Positions 17,968 through 26,683 are shown, counted from the first letter of the stretch. The stretch: DNA of 64,000 bases from Flavobacterium sp. HSC-32F16 (GCF_024171645.1 NZ_JALKAC010000002.1:434001-498000), one strand, 5' to 3'. Program-made: numbers and translations. The notes: generated by a model not told the origin, from the sequence alone.

Positions 17968-18288
17968 TTATCCTTTTAAATTTTTTAAATTATCGATACT
18001 AATTGAGCCGATGTTTCTGAAAATAGAAACTAAAATCGCCAATCCTACCGCAACTTCGGCAGCAGCTACTGCCATCGAAAAGAATACAAAAACTTGTCCT
18101 TGTGCATCCTGATGGTAAGTTGAAAAAGCTACAAATAAAAGGTTTACTGCGTTAAGCATGATTTCGATAGACATAAAAACGATAATTGAATTTCGTCTGT
18201 ACAATACACCAAAAACACCAATACAAAAAAGTACAACACTTAAAAAGATGTAATTTTCAATACCTATTTGATTTAATATATTACCCAT
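17968..18288 (-). CDS. nuoK: NADH-quinone oxidoreductase subunit K
   Basis: Three-helix membrane subunit of 106 residues (family about 100). The second helix carries the conserved glutamate in [15 protein letters not shown], and a second acidic residue sits in helix 3 ([11 protein letters not shown]). Both belong to the proton channel at the E-channel side of complex I. The start overlaps the nuoJ stop by one base, indicating coupled translation. Confidence 0.97.
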   Translation of the reverse strand: MGNILNQIGIENYIFLSVVLFCIGVFGVLYRRNSIIVFMSIEIMLNAVNLLFVAFSTYHQDAQGQVFVFFSMAVAAAEVAVGLAILVSIFRNIGSISIDNLKNLKG

Positions 18289-18827
18289 TATTTATTTAAT
18301 TTTTCTTTTTTAGACAATAATACAGCTCCAATCATCGCAACCAAAAGTAAAACCGAAGCAAATTCAAATGGAACCATATATTCGTTTAATAATATTTTAC
18401 CCAATACTTTAATAGATTGGAAATCTTCTCCGGTTGAATCATAATCTCCAACAATTGGTTTAGAATTGATGAAAATTGCAATTAAAACAATAACAATTAA
18501 ACAGAAAGAAACTATAGCTCCTAAACGTGTAATCCTTGGTCGGTGCACATCTTTTTGTTCGTTAAGATTCATCAGCATAATCGTAAACAGGAACAAAATC
18601 ATAATCGCTCCAGAGTAGACTATTATATGTACAACAGCTAAAAATTGAGAGTTCAATAATAAATAATGACCGGCAATAGAGAAAAAACAAATCACTAAGT
18701 AAATAGCAGAATGAATTGGGTTTCGGCTAAAAATGGTTAAAAAGGCAGTTATTACCGTAATAAACGCTAAAATACAAAATATAACACCTACGGGAGTAGC
18801 GTTTGCGAAATCAGGAATGTGTATCAT
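18288..18827 (-). CDS. nuoJ: NADH-quinone oxidoreductase subunit J
   Basis: Five-helix membrane subunit of 179 residues. The conserved helix 3 region reads [20 protein letters not shown], the flexible segment with the pi-bulge implicated in coupling in known complex I structures. It overlaps nuoI by one base and nuoK by one base, so translation of I, J and K is probably coupled. Confidence 0.96.
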   Translation of the reverse strand: MIHIPDFANATPVGVIFCILAFITVITAFLTIFSRNPIHSAIYLVICFFSIAGHYLLLNSQFLAVVHIIVYSGAIMILFLFTIMLMNLNEQKDVHRPRITRLGAIVSFCLIVIVLIAIFINSKPIVGDYDSTGEDFQSIKVLGKILLNEYMVPFEFASVLLLVAMIGAVLLSKKEKLNK

Positions 18828-19372
18828 TAGTTAGCGTTATTAAGTTGTGAATTTTTAATAGCCATTTCTAAAGGCATCACTAATTTGTCTTTTCCAAAGA
18901 TGAAATCTTCTCTTTCATAACTTGCAGGAACTAAAACCTTAGAAGTTGTCAAATAAATAGCATCTTTTGGACAAGCCTCTTCACATAAACCACAGAAAAT
19001 ACAACGAAGCATATTTATTTCATAAATGGAAGCATATTTTTCTTCTCTGTATAAATGTTTCTCGTCTGGTTTTCGTTCAGCTGCTTTCATTGTAATAGCT
19101 TCTGCCGGACATGATAAAGCACATAATCCGCAAGCGGTACAATTTTCACGACCTTGCTCATCGCGTTTCAACATATGCTGACCACGATAAACCGGACTCA
19201 TTTCACGAACCTGCTCTGGGTAATGAATTGTAATTTTTTTTCTAAAAAGGTGTTTAAGCGTAATAGCTAAACCTTTCACAATCGCCACAAGATACAATCG
19301 CTCAATAAAAGTCATGTCCTTATTTGACACCACCTTTTTTCTACCCGATAATGATATAGTTTCTATTGACAT
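18827..19372 (-). CDS. nuoI: NADH-quinone oxidoreductase subunit I
   Basis: Peripheral-arm subunit of 181 residues carrying two [4Fe-4S] clusters (N6a and N6b). The two ferredoxin motifs are CTACGLCALSCP and CIFCGLCEEACP. The N-terminal amphipathic segment (LVAIVKGLAITLKHLF) docks on the membrane. It relays electrons from NuoG towards NuoB. An 84-nt spacer with weak 7-nt periodicity separates it from nuoH. Confidence 0.97.
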   Translation of the reverse strand: MSIETISLSGRKKVVSNKDMTFIERLYLVAIVKGLAITLKHLFRKKITIHYPEQVREMSPVYRGQHMLKRDEQGRENCTACGLCALSCPAEAITMKAAERKPDEKHLYREEKYASIYEINMLRCIFCGLCEEACPKDAIYLTTSKVLVPASYEREDFIFGKDKLVMPLEMAIKNSQLNNAN

Positions 19373-19456
19373 TTTTACTGTTATAGTTTATGATTCAAAA
19401 TTTGATGATTCAAATTCAAATCTATTTTGTTTTTTATTTGAAGCTGATAAAGGTTC
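19373..19456 (-). repeat. nuoH-nuoI spacer with weak repeat structure
   Basis: GATTCAAA recurs (19392 and 19407 regions) with TTTGAT between, so the spacer can fold as a loose AT-rich hairpin. Periodicity is less regular than in the other nuo spacers. Confidence 0.35.
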
Positions 19457-20509
19457 TTAGAATCCTAAAGCTGCTGCGATATCGTGTCTTAAGATAACAG
19501 CACCCGTAATCATAATATTAATGATCGAAAGCGGAATCAAAATTCTCCAGCCTAAGTTCATTAATTGGTCATATCTAAATCTTGGAATTGTCCAGCGTAC
19601 CCACATGTAAAAGAATATGAAGAAACATATTTTTACAAATAAGACGGCAATTCCTAAAAGATTAGCAGTGTTTACTCCAACATTTTCTACCATCCACTGC
19701 ATTCCCGGATAGTTGTAACCTCCAAAGAATAATACAGAAATAATAGTAGCAGAGATAAACATACTTGCATATTCTGCAAATAAATAGAATCCCATTTTCA
19801 TTGATGAATATTCTGTATGGTAACCTCCAATTAATTCGTTTTCACATTCTGCTAAGTCAAACGGAGTTCTGTTAGTTTCTGCAAATGAGCAAATTAAGAA
19901 GATTAAAAATGAAACCGGCTGATATAATATATTCCAATGCCATTCTGATTGTTGTAATGAAATTTCTTTTAAACTCATTGTTCCAGTCATCATCAATAAT
20001 GCAATCATTGACAATCCCATAGCAACTTCGTAAGAAACCATTTGAGAAGCTGCACGAACAGCTCCCATTAAAGAGAATTTATTATTAGAAGCCCATCCAC
20101 CAATCATGATGCCGTAAACTCCAACAGAAAGCACTCCAAAAATGTATAATAAAGCTATGTTAATATCAGTTGCCTGTAGGTAAATATCTTTTCCAAAAAG
20201 GTGAAGTTTATCTCCCCACGGAATTACAGCACTTGTCATTAAAGCCGTACTCATTGCAATAGCCGGGCCTACAACAAATAAAAATTTGTTTGGTGTATTT
20301 GGGAAAAACTCTTCTTTAGAGAATAATTTCATACCATCGGCAAGAGGTTGTAATAAACCTCCCCAGCCTGCACGGTTTGGTCCAACACGATCCTGAAGAA
20401 AAGCAGCAACTTTACGTTCTGCCCATGTAGAATACATTGCCATAATCATTGTAATCGCAAAAACGACAACAATAACAACACTTTTTTCTATAATAAATGC
20501 ACTTTCCAT
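19457..20509 (-). CDS. nuoH: NADH-quinone oxidoreductase subunit H
   Basis: Membrane subunit of 350 residues, about eight helices, forming much of the quinone chamber. Conserved stretches are WAERKVAAFLQDRVGPNRAG, the acidic loop AETNRTPFDLAECENELIGG and YTEYS-like GYHTEYSSMKMGFYLFAEY. Three nt separate it from nuoG. Full length compared with the family. Confidence 0.97.
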   Translation of the reverse strand: MESAFIIEKSVVIVVVFAITMIMAMYSTWAERKVAAFLQDRVGPNRAGWGGLLQPLADGMKLFSKEEFFPNTPNKFLFVVGPAIAMSTALMTSAVIPWGDKLHLFGKDIYLQATDINIALLYIFGVLSVGVYGIMIGGWASNNKFSLMGAVRAASQMVSYEVAMGLSMIALLMMTGTMSLKEISLQQSEWHWNILYQPVSFLIFLICSFAETNRTPFDLAECENELIGGYHTEYSSMKMGFYLFAEYASMFISATIISVLFFGGYNYPGMQWMVENVGVNTANLLGIAVLFVKICFFIFFYMWVRWTIPRFRYDQLMNLGWRILIPLSIINIMITGAVILRHDIAAALGF

Positions 20510-20512
20510 TTC

Positions 20513-21544
20513 TTAAGAATTTTTTTCATTAGTAGTTAATGGAATTGCAGCCATACTAATTTTTTTACGGTCGATATCGCGGCCTAAAAGAATATTCTTT
20601 TCAGTATCGATTTCAACTTTCTCTAATTTTTGTACGTAGTTGTTTTGGTTGATTACAGAATCTTTTTCAAATTCTCTAGGTCCTTCAATAACCCAGTCAT
20701 TTACATCTTTGTGATCAAAACGACAGCTGTTGCAAATGAATTCTTCTACTTCATGGTACTCATCTTTACGACCTGTAACACGTTGAATTTCTCCACCAAA
20801 CATCCAAACTGTAGTTTTACCGCAGCATCCAGGAGTAGTACATTCTCTGTGTGCGTTATAAGGTTTATTAAACCAAACTCTTGATTTAAAACGGAAAGTC
20901 TTATCAGTTAAAGCTCCAACCGGACAAACGTCAATCATGTTTCCAGAAAACTCGTTGTCGATTGCTTTAGAAATTCCGGTAGAAATATTAGCGTGGTCAC
21001 CACGATCTAATACTCCGTGAACTCTGTTGTCTGTCAATTGATCTGCAACTTGTACACATCTTTGGCATAAAATACAACGGTTCATATGCAGTTGAATATT
21101 TGGACCAATATCTTCTGGTTCAAATGTTCTTTTTTCTTCAATAAAACGTGATTTTGGGTTTCCGTGCTCAAAACTTAAATTTTGAAGATCACATTCACCA
21201 GCTTGATCACAAATAGGGCAGTCTAATGGGTGGTTGATCAATAAAAATTCTGTTACAGATTTACGTGCTTCGGTAACTCTGGCAGAAGATTTACTGTTTA
21301 CTTCCATTCCGTCCATACATCCTGTTACACAAGATGCCATTAATTTTGGCATTGGTCTAGGGTCAGCTTCACTACCTTTAGAAACTTCAACTAAACAACA
21401 ACGACATTTTCCGCCGCTGCCTTTTAATTTTGAGTAATAGCACATGGCTGGCGGCACCAAATCTCCACCAATCATACGTGCAGCCTGCAGGATCGTTGTT
21501 CCTGGCTCTACGTCTATACTTTGACCGTCTATGGTTACTTTCAT
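20513..21544 (-). CDS. nuoG: NADH-quinone oxidoreductase subunit G, short form
   Basis: Iron-sulfur subunit of 343 residues. The N-terminal [2Fe-2S] ferredoxin domain (CYYSKLKGSGGKCRCC and a later Cys), the HPLDCPICDQAGECDLQ region and CILCQRC with a later CPVG supply the N1b, N5 and N4 ligands. CTTPGCCGK and CNSC mark the start of a molybdopterin-type Fe4S4 domain, then the protein stops. The large C-terminal molybdopterin-oxidoreductase-like domain of E. coli NuoG (about 900 residues) is absent. The stop is 3 nt before nuoH and no remnant is seen, so the short form looks genuine. Confidence 0.93.
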   Translation of the reverse strand: MKVTIDGQSIDVEPGTTILQAARMIGGDLVPPAMCYYSKLKGSGGKCRCCLVEVSKGSEADPRPMPKLMASCVTGCMDGMEVNSKSSARVTEARKSVTEFLLINHPLDCPICDQAGECDLQNLSFEHGNPKSRFIEEKRTFEPEDIGPNIQLHMNRCILCQRCVQVADQLTDNRVHGVLDRGDHANISTGISKAIDNEFSGNMIDVCPVGALTDKTFRFKSRVWFNKPYNAHRECTTPGCCGKTTVWMFGGEIQRVTGRKDEYHEVEEFICNSCRFDHKDVNDWVIEGPREFEKDSVINQNNYVQKLEKVEIDTEKNILLGRDIDRKKISMAAIPLTTNEKNS

Positions 21545-21716
21545 CTCTTATTTTGTTTTTTTAGTTTCAGGTTTAAAGTTTCAGGTTGCTAAACGTGAAA
21601 CTGTAATAACTTGAAACTTGAAACTATTTTAAACTTTTTTGTTGAAAGTCGGAATATTGAAAAGAATTGCTGTCCTTTTTAACATTATGAACTTTATAAC
21701 TTTGTGCTTTTTATTT
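21545..21716 (-). repeat. nuoF-nuoG spacer with inverted 7-nt repeats
   Basis: The left arm (about 21563-21590) is built of 7-nt units such as AGTTTCA and GGTTTAA. The right arm (about 21608-21635) is built of AACTTGA units, roughly the complement. The 172-nt spacer contrasts with the 1-25 nt gaps at most other nuo junctions. Confidence 0.6.
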
Positions 21717-23087
21717 TTATACGATTACTTTACCGCCTACTAAATGCTTTACTTGTGAAAAAGGTTCGGCAACAAAGTGATCTCTGTTTTTGATTTTTTC
21801 TGGGAAACGAACGTGATATTCAAATTCATCTCTAAAGTGACGAATCGCAGCTGCTACTGGCCAAGAAGCGGCGTCACCAAGCGGGCAAATTGTGTTTCCT
21901 TCAATTTTACTTTGAATGCTCCAAAGTAATTCGATATCTTCTTCACGGCCTTGACCGTTTTCAATTCTCCATAAGATTTTTTCTAACCATCCTGTTCCTT
22001 CACGGCAAGGTGTACATTGTCCGCAAGATTCATGGTGGTAGAAACGAGCAAAGTTCCAAGTGTTTCTAACAACACAAGCAGTATCATTGTAAACAATAAA
22101 TCCTCCGGAACCTAACATAGATCCGGTAGCAAAACCACCATCACTTAAAGATTCATAAGTCATTAAACGATCTTCACCGTTTGCTGTTTTGAAAATCAAT
22201 TCAGCTGGCAAAATCGGCACAGAAGAACCTCCCGGTACAAATGCTTTTAAGGGACGACTTGAAGACATTCCTCCTAAATATTCATCAGAATTCATGAATT
22301 CGTCAACACTTAAACCTAATTCAATTTCGTAAACTCCAGGATTTTTGATGTGTCCGGAAGCAGAAATTAATTTAGTTCCTGTAGAACGGCCAATACCAAT
22401 TTTTGCATAATCGTCACCAGAATTGTTTACAATCCACGGCACCGTTGCAATAGTTTCAACGTTGTTTACTACTGTTGGGTTTGCCCAAAGTCCTGAAACC
22501 GCAGGGAATGGCGGCTTAATACGAGGATTTCCTCTTTTACCTTCTAAAGACTCAATAAGTGCAGTTTCTTCTCCACAAATATAAGCTCCGGCTCCACAGT
22601 GAACGTGTAACTCTAAATCGTAACCTGAACCTAATATATTTTTTCCTAACCAGCCGGCAGCTTTAGCCTCGGCGATTGCTCTTTCTAAAATTTTGAAAAC
22701 CCACATATATTCTCCACGAATGTAGATATACGAAAGGTTAGCGCCTAAAGCGTAACTAGAAGTAATCATTCCTTCAATCAATAAGTGAGGAATATATTCC
22801 ATCAAATAACGATCTTTGAACGTTCCTGGCTCTGATTCGTCGGCGTTGCAAACTAAGTGTCTTGGTTTTCCTGATTTTTTATCAATAAAGCTCCATTTCA
22901 TTCCGGCAGGGAAACCTGCACCACCGCGCCCGCGAAGACCTGATTTTTTTACTTCTTCAGTAACTTCATCTGGTGTAAGTGTTTTTAGGGCTTTTTCCAC
23001 AGAAGCGTAACCACCATTTTGGCGATATACTTCGTAGGTTTTAATTCCAGGAATATTGATTTTATCTAATAATATTTTTTGTGACAT
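21717..23087 (-). CDS. nuoF: NADH-quinone oxidoreductase subunit F
   Basis: NADH-oxidising subunit of 456 residues carrying FMN and the N3 [4Fe-4S] cluster. The NADH/FMN glycine-rich motif GLRGRGGAGFPAGMKWSF is near residue 50, and GAGAYICGEETALIESLEG is near residue 167. The cluster ligands are CGQCTPC in ESCGQCTPCREG and the later CPLGDAASWP. One nt separates it from nuoE. Confidence 0.97.
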   Translation of the reverse strand: MSQKILLDKINIPGIKTYEVYRQNGGYASVEKALKTLTPDEVTEEVKKSGLRGRGGAGFPAGMKWSFIDKKSGKPRHLVCNADESEPGTFKDRYLMEYIPHLLIEGMITSSYALGANLSYIYIRGEYMWVFKILERAIAEAKAAGWLGKNILGSGYDLELHVHCGAGAYICGEETALIESLEGKRGNPRIKPPFPAVSGLWANPTVVNNVETIATVPWIVNNSGDDYAKIGIGRSTGTKLISASGHIKNPGVYEIELGLSVDEFMNSDEYLGGMSSSRPLKAFVPGGSSVPILPAELIFKTANGEDRLMTYESLSDGGFATGSMLGSGGFIVYNDTACVVRNTWNFARFYHHESCGQCTPCREGTGWLEKILWRIENGQGREEDIELLWSIQSKIEGNTICPLGDAASWPVAAAIRHFRDEFEYHVRFPEKIKNRDHFVAEPFSQVKHLVGGKVIV

Positions 23088-23088
23088 C

Positions 23089-23619
23089 TTATTTATCGTG
23101 TAATATTATTTTATCCTCTTTACAATCAGCGATTAACTGATCGATCTTTTCTTCTGTCAATTTCTCTTTGTAGAAATCGCCTAATTGCAACATCGGAGCG
23201 TATCCACAAGCACCTAAGCATTCTACACCGGCAATGGTAAACATTCCGTCTGCCGTTGTTTCGCCCATTTTAATGCCTAATTTTTCAGAAGTATAATCCA
23301 TTAAATTTTCGGCACCGCTTAAACAACAACAAGACGTCTGGCAAAATTCAAACATATATTTTCCAATCGGTTTTTGATTGAACATGGTATAAAAAGTAAC
23401 CACTTCATAAACCTCAATTGGTTTGATCTGAAGAATTTCGGCAACCTTGTCCTGCAATTCAATGCTAAGCCAGTTGTTATGCGCGTCCTGCACTTCGTGC
23501 AAAACAGGCAGTAAAGCCGATTTTTGTTTGCCTTCCGGATAATGACTAATCAATTCATTGATACGAGCGATCAATGCCTCAGTCATATTTATTTCTTGTT
23601 TGTAATGTTTACGTTCCAT
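23089..23619 (-). CDS. nuoE: NADH-quinone oxidoreductase subunit E
   Basis: Thioredoxin-fold subunit of 176 residues binding the N1a [2Fe-2S] cluster. Ligands are in CQTSCCCLSG and CLGACGYAPM; the extra adjacent cysteines in the first motif are unusual but the CxxxxC spacing is kept. The start chosen is the ATG at 23619; a second in-frame ATG at 23586 would remove 11 residues. It forms the NADH-dehydrogenase module with NuoF and NuoG. Confidence 0.94.
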   Translation of the reverse strand: MERKHYKQEINMTEALIARINELISHYPEGKQKSALLPVLHEVQDAHNNWLSIELQDKVAEILQIKPIEVYEVVTFYTMFNQKPIGKYMFEFCQTSCCCLSGAENLMDYTSEKLGIKMGETTADGMFTIAGVECLGACGYAPMLQLGDFYKEKLTEEKIDQLIADCKEDKIILHDK

Positions 23620-23760
23620 TTTAATTTTGGATTTTAGATTTTAGATTTTAGATTTTACAACCTGAATCTATAATCGGCATTCTTTTTAAATTTTAGATTT
23701 CTGATTTTAAATTTTAGATTTTTCCAATCTGAAATCTAAAATCTAAAATCTGCAATCTTT
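23620..23760 (-). repeat. nuoD-nuoE spacer made of 7-nt repeats
   Basis: Three blocks of heptamers fill the spacer: ATTTTAG units at 23631-23658, ATTTTAG-like units at about 23689-23722, and the complementary AATCTAA/AATCTGA units at 23727-23761. The first two blocks can pair with the third. Clear by eye from the constant 7-nt step. Confidence 0.75.
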
Positions 23761-24999
23761 TTAGGCGTCTAATTCTCCTGCAATTACGTTTAAACTCGAA
23801 AGGATAACAATTGCATCAGAAAGTAAGGCACCTTTAATCATTTCAGGATATGCCTGGTAGTAAATAAAACAAGGTCTTCTGAAATGTAATCTATATGGAG
23901 TTCTGCTTCCGTCTGTAACTAAATAAAAACCTATCTCTCCATTTCCTCCTTCAACAGGGTGGTAAATTTCGGCAACTGGAACAGGAACTTCTCCCATTAC
24001 AATTTTAAAGTGATAAATTAGAGATTCCATGTTATTATAAACATCTTCTTTTGGAGGAAGATAATAATCAGGAACCTGGGCATGGTATTCGTTTCCTTCC
24101 GGCATTTTTTCCAAAGCCTGACGAATAATGCTTAAACTTTCCCAAACTTCGGCATTACGAACACAGAAACGATCGTATGTGTCACCTGATTTTCCAACAG
24201 GAACAATAAAATCAAAATCTTCGTAAGAGGAGTAAGGCTGTGCCACACGAACGTCGTAATCAACTCCGGCAGCACGTAAGTTTGGACCTGTAAATCCGTA
24301 AGCCATTGCTTGTTCAGCAGAAATAGCACCTACATTTACAGTTCTGTCAAGGAAAATTCTGTTTCTTTCGAATAAGTTTTCGAATTCTTTCCAGGCAACT
24401 GGAAATTCTTCAAGGAAAGTATCTAGTTTTTTGAAAGCTTCTGGAGACCAGTCTCTTTCAAAACCACCAATTCTTCCCATATTTGTAGTCAAACGAGCTC
24501 CACAAATTTCTTCGTAGATTTCGTAGATTTTTTCTCTAAATTGAAAAACGTATAAGAATCCTGTATACGCACCAGTATCAACCCCAAGGATCGAGTTACA
24601 GATTAAGTGATCTGTAATACGAGCCAGTTCCATTACGATAACTCTCAAGTATTGGGCTCTTTTTGGAACTTCAACACCTAACAGTTTTTCTAATGTCATC
24701 CACCATCCCATATTGTTGATAGGAGAGGAGCAATAGTTCATACGGTCTGTAAGAGGGGTAATTTGATAAAAAGGACGATTTTCGGCAATTTTTTCGAAAG
24801 CTCTGTGGATGTAACCAATAGTTGGTTCAGCCTCCAGAATTCTTTCACCATCCATTAATAGGATATTTTGAAAAATACCGTGAGTCGCAGGGTGAGTTGG
24901 TCCTAAATTTAGTACTGAAAGCTCGCTTCCGTCTTCATTTAGTTTCTCCTTAATTATTTTAGCATAACGATGCTCTGGTGGTAATAATAGTTCTGACAT
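23761..24999 (-). CDS. nuoD: NADH-quinone oxidoreductase subunit D
   Basis: 49-kDa subunit, 412 residues, homologous to the [NiFe]-hydrogenase large subunit, lining the quinone site next to NuoB. Conserved stretches are LGPTHPATHGIFQN (start of the quinone-site loop with the key His) and YCSSPINNMGWWMTLEKLLG. The C-terminus ends in FRRPCFIYYQAYPEMIKG and a final GELDA. NuoC and NuoD are separate genes here, not fused as in E. coli. Confidence 0.97.
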   Translation of the reverse strand: MSELLLPPEHRYAKIIKEKLNEDGSELSVLNLGPTHPATHGIFQNILLMDGERILEAEPTIGYIHRAFEKIAENRPFYQITPLTDRMNYCSSPINNMGWWMTLEKLLGVEVPKRAQYLRVIVMELARITDHLICNSILGVDTGAYTGFLYVFQFREKIYEIYEEICGARLTTNMGRIGGFERDWSPEAFKKLDTFLEEFPVAWKEFENLFERNRIFLDRTVNVGAISAEQAMAYGFTGPNLRAAGVDYDVRVAQPYSSYEDFDFIVPVGKSGDTYDRFCVRNAEVWESLSIIRQALEKMPEGNEYHAQVPDYYLPPKEDVYNNMESLIYHFKIVMGEVPVPVAEIYHPVEGGNGEIGFYLVTDGSRTPYRLHFRRPCFIYYQAYPEMIKGALLSDAIVILSSLNVIAGELDA

Positions 25000-25024
25000 T
25001 TTATAATGTTGAATTATTTATTTT

Positions 25025-25546
25025 TTAGCAATTTGTTGTTGTTCTTCCAAAGAATCTGTCGTCTTTATCAGTTCTTCCGCTGTCTTCCATTGGGAATTCT
25101 TTTCTCATTGGGAAAGACACCATTTCATCCATATTCAAAATACGTTTCAATTGCGGGTGGCCAATAAAATTGATTCCGTAGAAATCGTACGTTTCTCTTT
25201 CCATCCAGTTTGAACTTAAGAAAATATTTGAAATAGATTTAATTTCAGGTTTTTCACCATTCAGATAAACTTTAATTCTCAAACGTTTGTTTTCGTACCA
25301 ATTGTGTAAATGATATACAATTGCAAACTGGCGTTCTGAATCATTGTCTGGATAATGAACTCCGCATAAATCGGTTAAGAAGTGGAAGCGTAGATCAGAA
25401 TCATTTTTAAGGAATAGAATCAATGCTGTAATTTTATCAGCAGATGCTTCCAATGTAAAAATATCTCTTTCCTGCTGAAAGTTAAAAACATCATTATTGA
25501 ATGTTTCTGTAAGTTTATCTTGAATCTGGGTGTTTTCTAAAGCCAT
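25025..25546 (-). CDS. nuoC: NADH-quinone oxidoreductase subunit C
   Basis: 30-kDa peripheral-arm subunit of 173 residues. The signature WMERETYDFYGINFIGHPQLKR matches the conserved 30-kDa motif (ERExxDxxGxxFxGHPxLxR). It has no redox centre and braces NuoB, NuoD and NuoI. One nt separates it from nuoB and 25 nt from nuoD. Confidence 0.96.
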   Translation of the reverse strand: MALENTQIQDKLTETFNNDVFNFQQERDIFTLEASADKITALILFLKNDSDLRFHFLTDLCGVHYPDNDSERQFAIVYHLHNWYENKRLRIKVYLNGEKPEIKSISNIFLSSNWMERETYDFYGINFIGHPQLKRILNMDEMVSFPMRKEFPMEDSGRTDKDDRFFGRTTTNC

Positions 25547-25547
25547 C

Positions 25548-26096
25548 TTATGAAATATTATAGGAAGCTAATAATTCTTGGTACTCAGGTGAACTTCTGC
25601 GTCTAACAGATTCGCTTTTTACCAATTCTTGTAATCTCATTACTCCGTCAACGATTTGTTCTGGTCTTGGAGGACATCCTGGAACATAAACATCAACGGG
25701 GATTACTTTATCAATTCCTTGTAAAACCGAGTAAGTGTCGAAAACACCTCCTGAAGAAGCGCAAGCTCCAACAGCAATTACCCAGCGCGGCTCAGACATT
25801 TGTTCGTAAACTTGTCTTAAAATTGGAGCCATTTTTTTAGAAATAGTTCCCATTACTAATAACATATCTGCCTGACGAGGAGAGAAACTCACACGCTCAG
25901 AACCAAATCGTGCTAAATCATAATGTGAAGCCATTGTTGCCATAAACTCAATTCCGCAGCAAGATGTTGCGAAAGGTAAAGGCCAAAGAGAATTCGCGCG
26001 TGCCAAACCAACAACATCATTTAGTTTTGTAGCGAAGAAACCTTCTCCTACAACTCCTTCCGGTGGCGCAACCATATTTACATTTGAATCGCTCAT
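25548..26096 (-). CDS. nuoB: NADH-quinone oxidoreductase subunit B
   Basis: 20-kDa subunit of 182 residues binding the terminal [4Fe-4S] cluster N2, which reduces quinone. The ligands are the adjacent cysteines in ATSCCGIEF, the Cys in VGACASSGG and the Cys in VPGCPPRPE. It ends in SPEYQELLASYNIS. A 157-nt repeat-filled spacer separates it from nuoA. Confidence 0.97.
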   Translation of the reverse strand: MSDSNVNMVAPPEGVVGEGFFATKLNDVVGLARANSLWPLPFATSCCGIEFMATMASHYDLARFGSERVSFSPRQADMLLVMGTISKKMAPILRQVYEQMSEPRWVIAVGACASSGGVFDTYSVLQGIDKVIPVDVYVPGCPPRPEQIVDGVMRLQELVKSESVRRRSSPEYQELLASYNIS

Positions 26097-26253
26097 TTTT
26101 ATTTTAGATTTCTGATTTTAGATTTTAGATTTGTTGAAATCCTAAAAAGTAAAATCAATTTTTTAAATCAGTATTAAATTTCAATTGAGTTTAAATTTTA
26201 AATTTTTAATTCGAGACATAATCTAAAATCAGAAATCTAAAATCTAAAATCTT
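26097..26253 (-). repeat. nuoA-nuoB spacer with long inverted heptamer arms
   Basis: The left arm at 26101-26135 steps through ATTTTAG/ATTTCTG units. The right arm at 26220-26254 steps through AATCTAA/AATCAGA units. The arms share a 19-nt complementary core and enclose about 85 nt of AT-rich sequence. The right arm runs up to the nuoA stop. Confidence 0.75.
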
Positions 26254-26619
26254 TTATTCCCAGTCTAAAGCTCTCTTTTTGAGGATGTAGAAAAATCCAA
26301 CTAAAAGCAATGACATAAAAACAATCATTTTCAGCATTCCTTCAACACCAAGATCTTTAAAGTTTACTGCCCAAGGATAAAGGAAAATTACCTCTACGTC
26401 AAACAATACAAACAAGATAGCAACAAGGAAATATTTTACAGAAAAAGGAATACGGGCATTACCAACAGATTCGATACCGCACTCGAAGTTTTTATCTTTA
26501 ACTTCAGAGGTTCTTTTTGGGCCTAATTTTCCAGAAATAATGATTGTTCCTACTACAAAACCAACAGCAAGAATGAACTGCATTAAGATAGGAATGTAAC
26601 TGTATTGATCAGATTGCAT
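26254..26619 (-). CDS. nuoA: NADH-quinone oxidoreductase subunit A
   Basis: Three-helix membrane subunit of 121 residues. The conserved motif KNFECGIESVGNARIPFSVKYF (key part FECGIE) is present, as is the acidic helix FVLFDVEVIFLYPWA. The ATG at 26619 was chosen over an in-frame TTG at 26667. It gives the normal family length, and the TTG lies inside the predicted promoter (26652-26683), upstream of the likely transcription start. First gene of the operon. Confidence 0.95.
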   Translation of the reverse strand: MQSDQYSYIPILMQFILAVGFVVGTIIISGKLGPKRTSEVKDKNFECGIESVGNARIPFSVKYFLVAILFVLFDVEVIFLYPWAVNFKDLGVEGMLKMIVFMSLLLVGFFYILKKRALDWE

Positions 26620-26651
26620 AAGCTTAGCTTTTTTACTTAAAGAATAAGCCA

Positions 26652-26683
26652 CAAAGATAACTTTCAACGACGTAAATCACAAA
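26652..26683 (-). promoter_or_regulatory. promoter of the nuo operon
   Basis: On the minus strand, TTTG (26683-26680), a 20-bp gap and TATCTTTG (26659-26652) match the Bacteroidota -33/-7 consensus closely. The predicted start of transcription near 26645 leaves a leader of about 26 nt before the nuoA ATG. Confidence 0.75.

Noticed and set aside
20513..21544. Frameshift explanation for the short nuoG
   Set aside because: The stop lies 3 nt before nuoH and no leftover coding sequence for the missing domain exists in any frame between them.
23620..26253. CRISPR array from the repeated ATTTTAG units
   Set aside because: Units are only 7 nt, without unique spacers between them, and no cas genes are present.
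26620..26667. TTG start for nuoA
   Set aside because: It lies inside the predicted promoter, upstream of the likely transcription start, and the ATG at 26619 gives the normal length.
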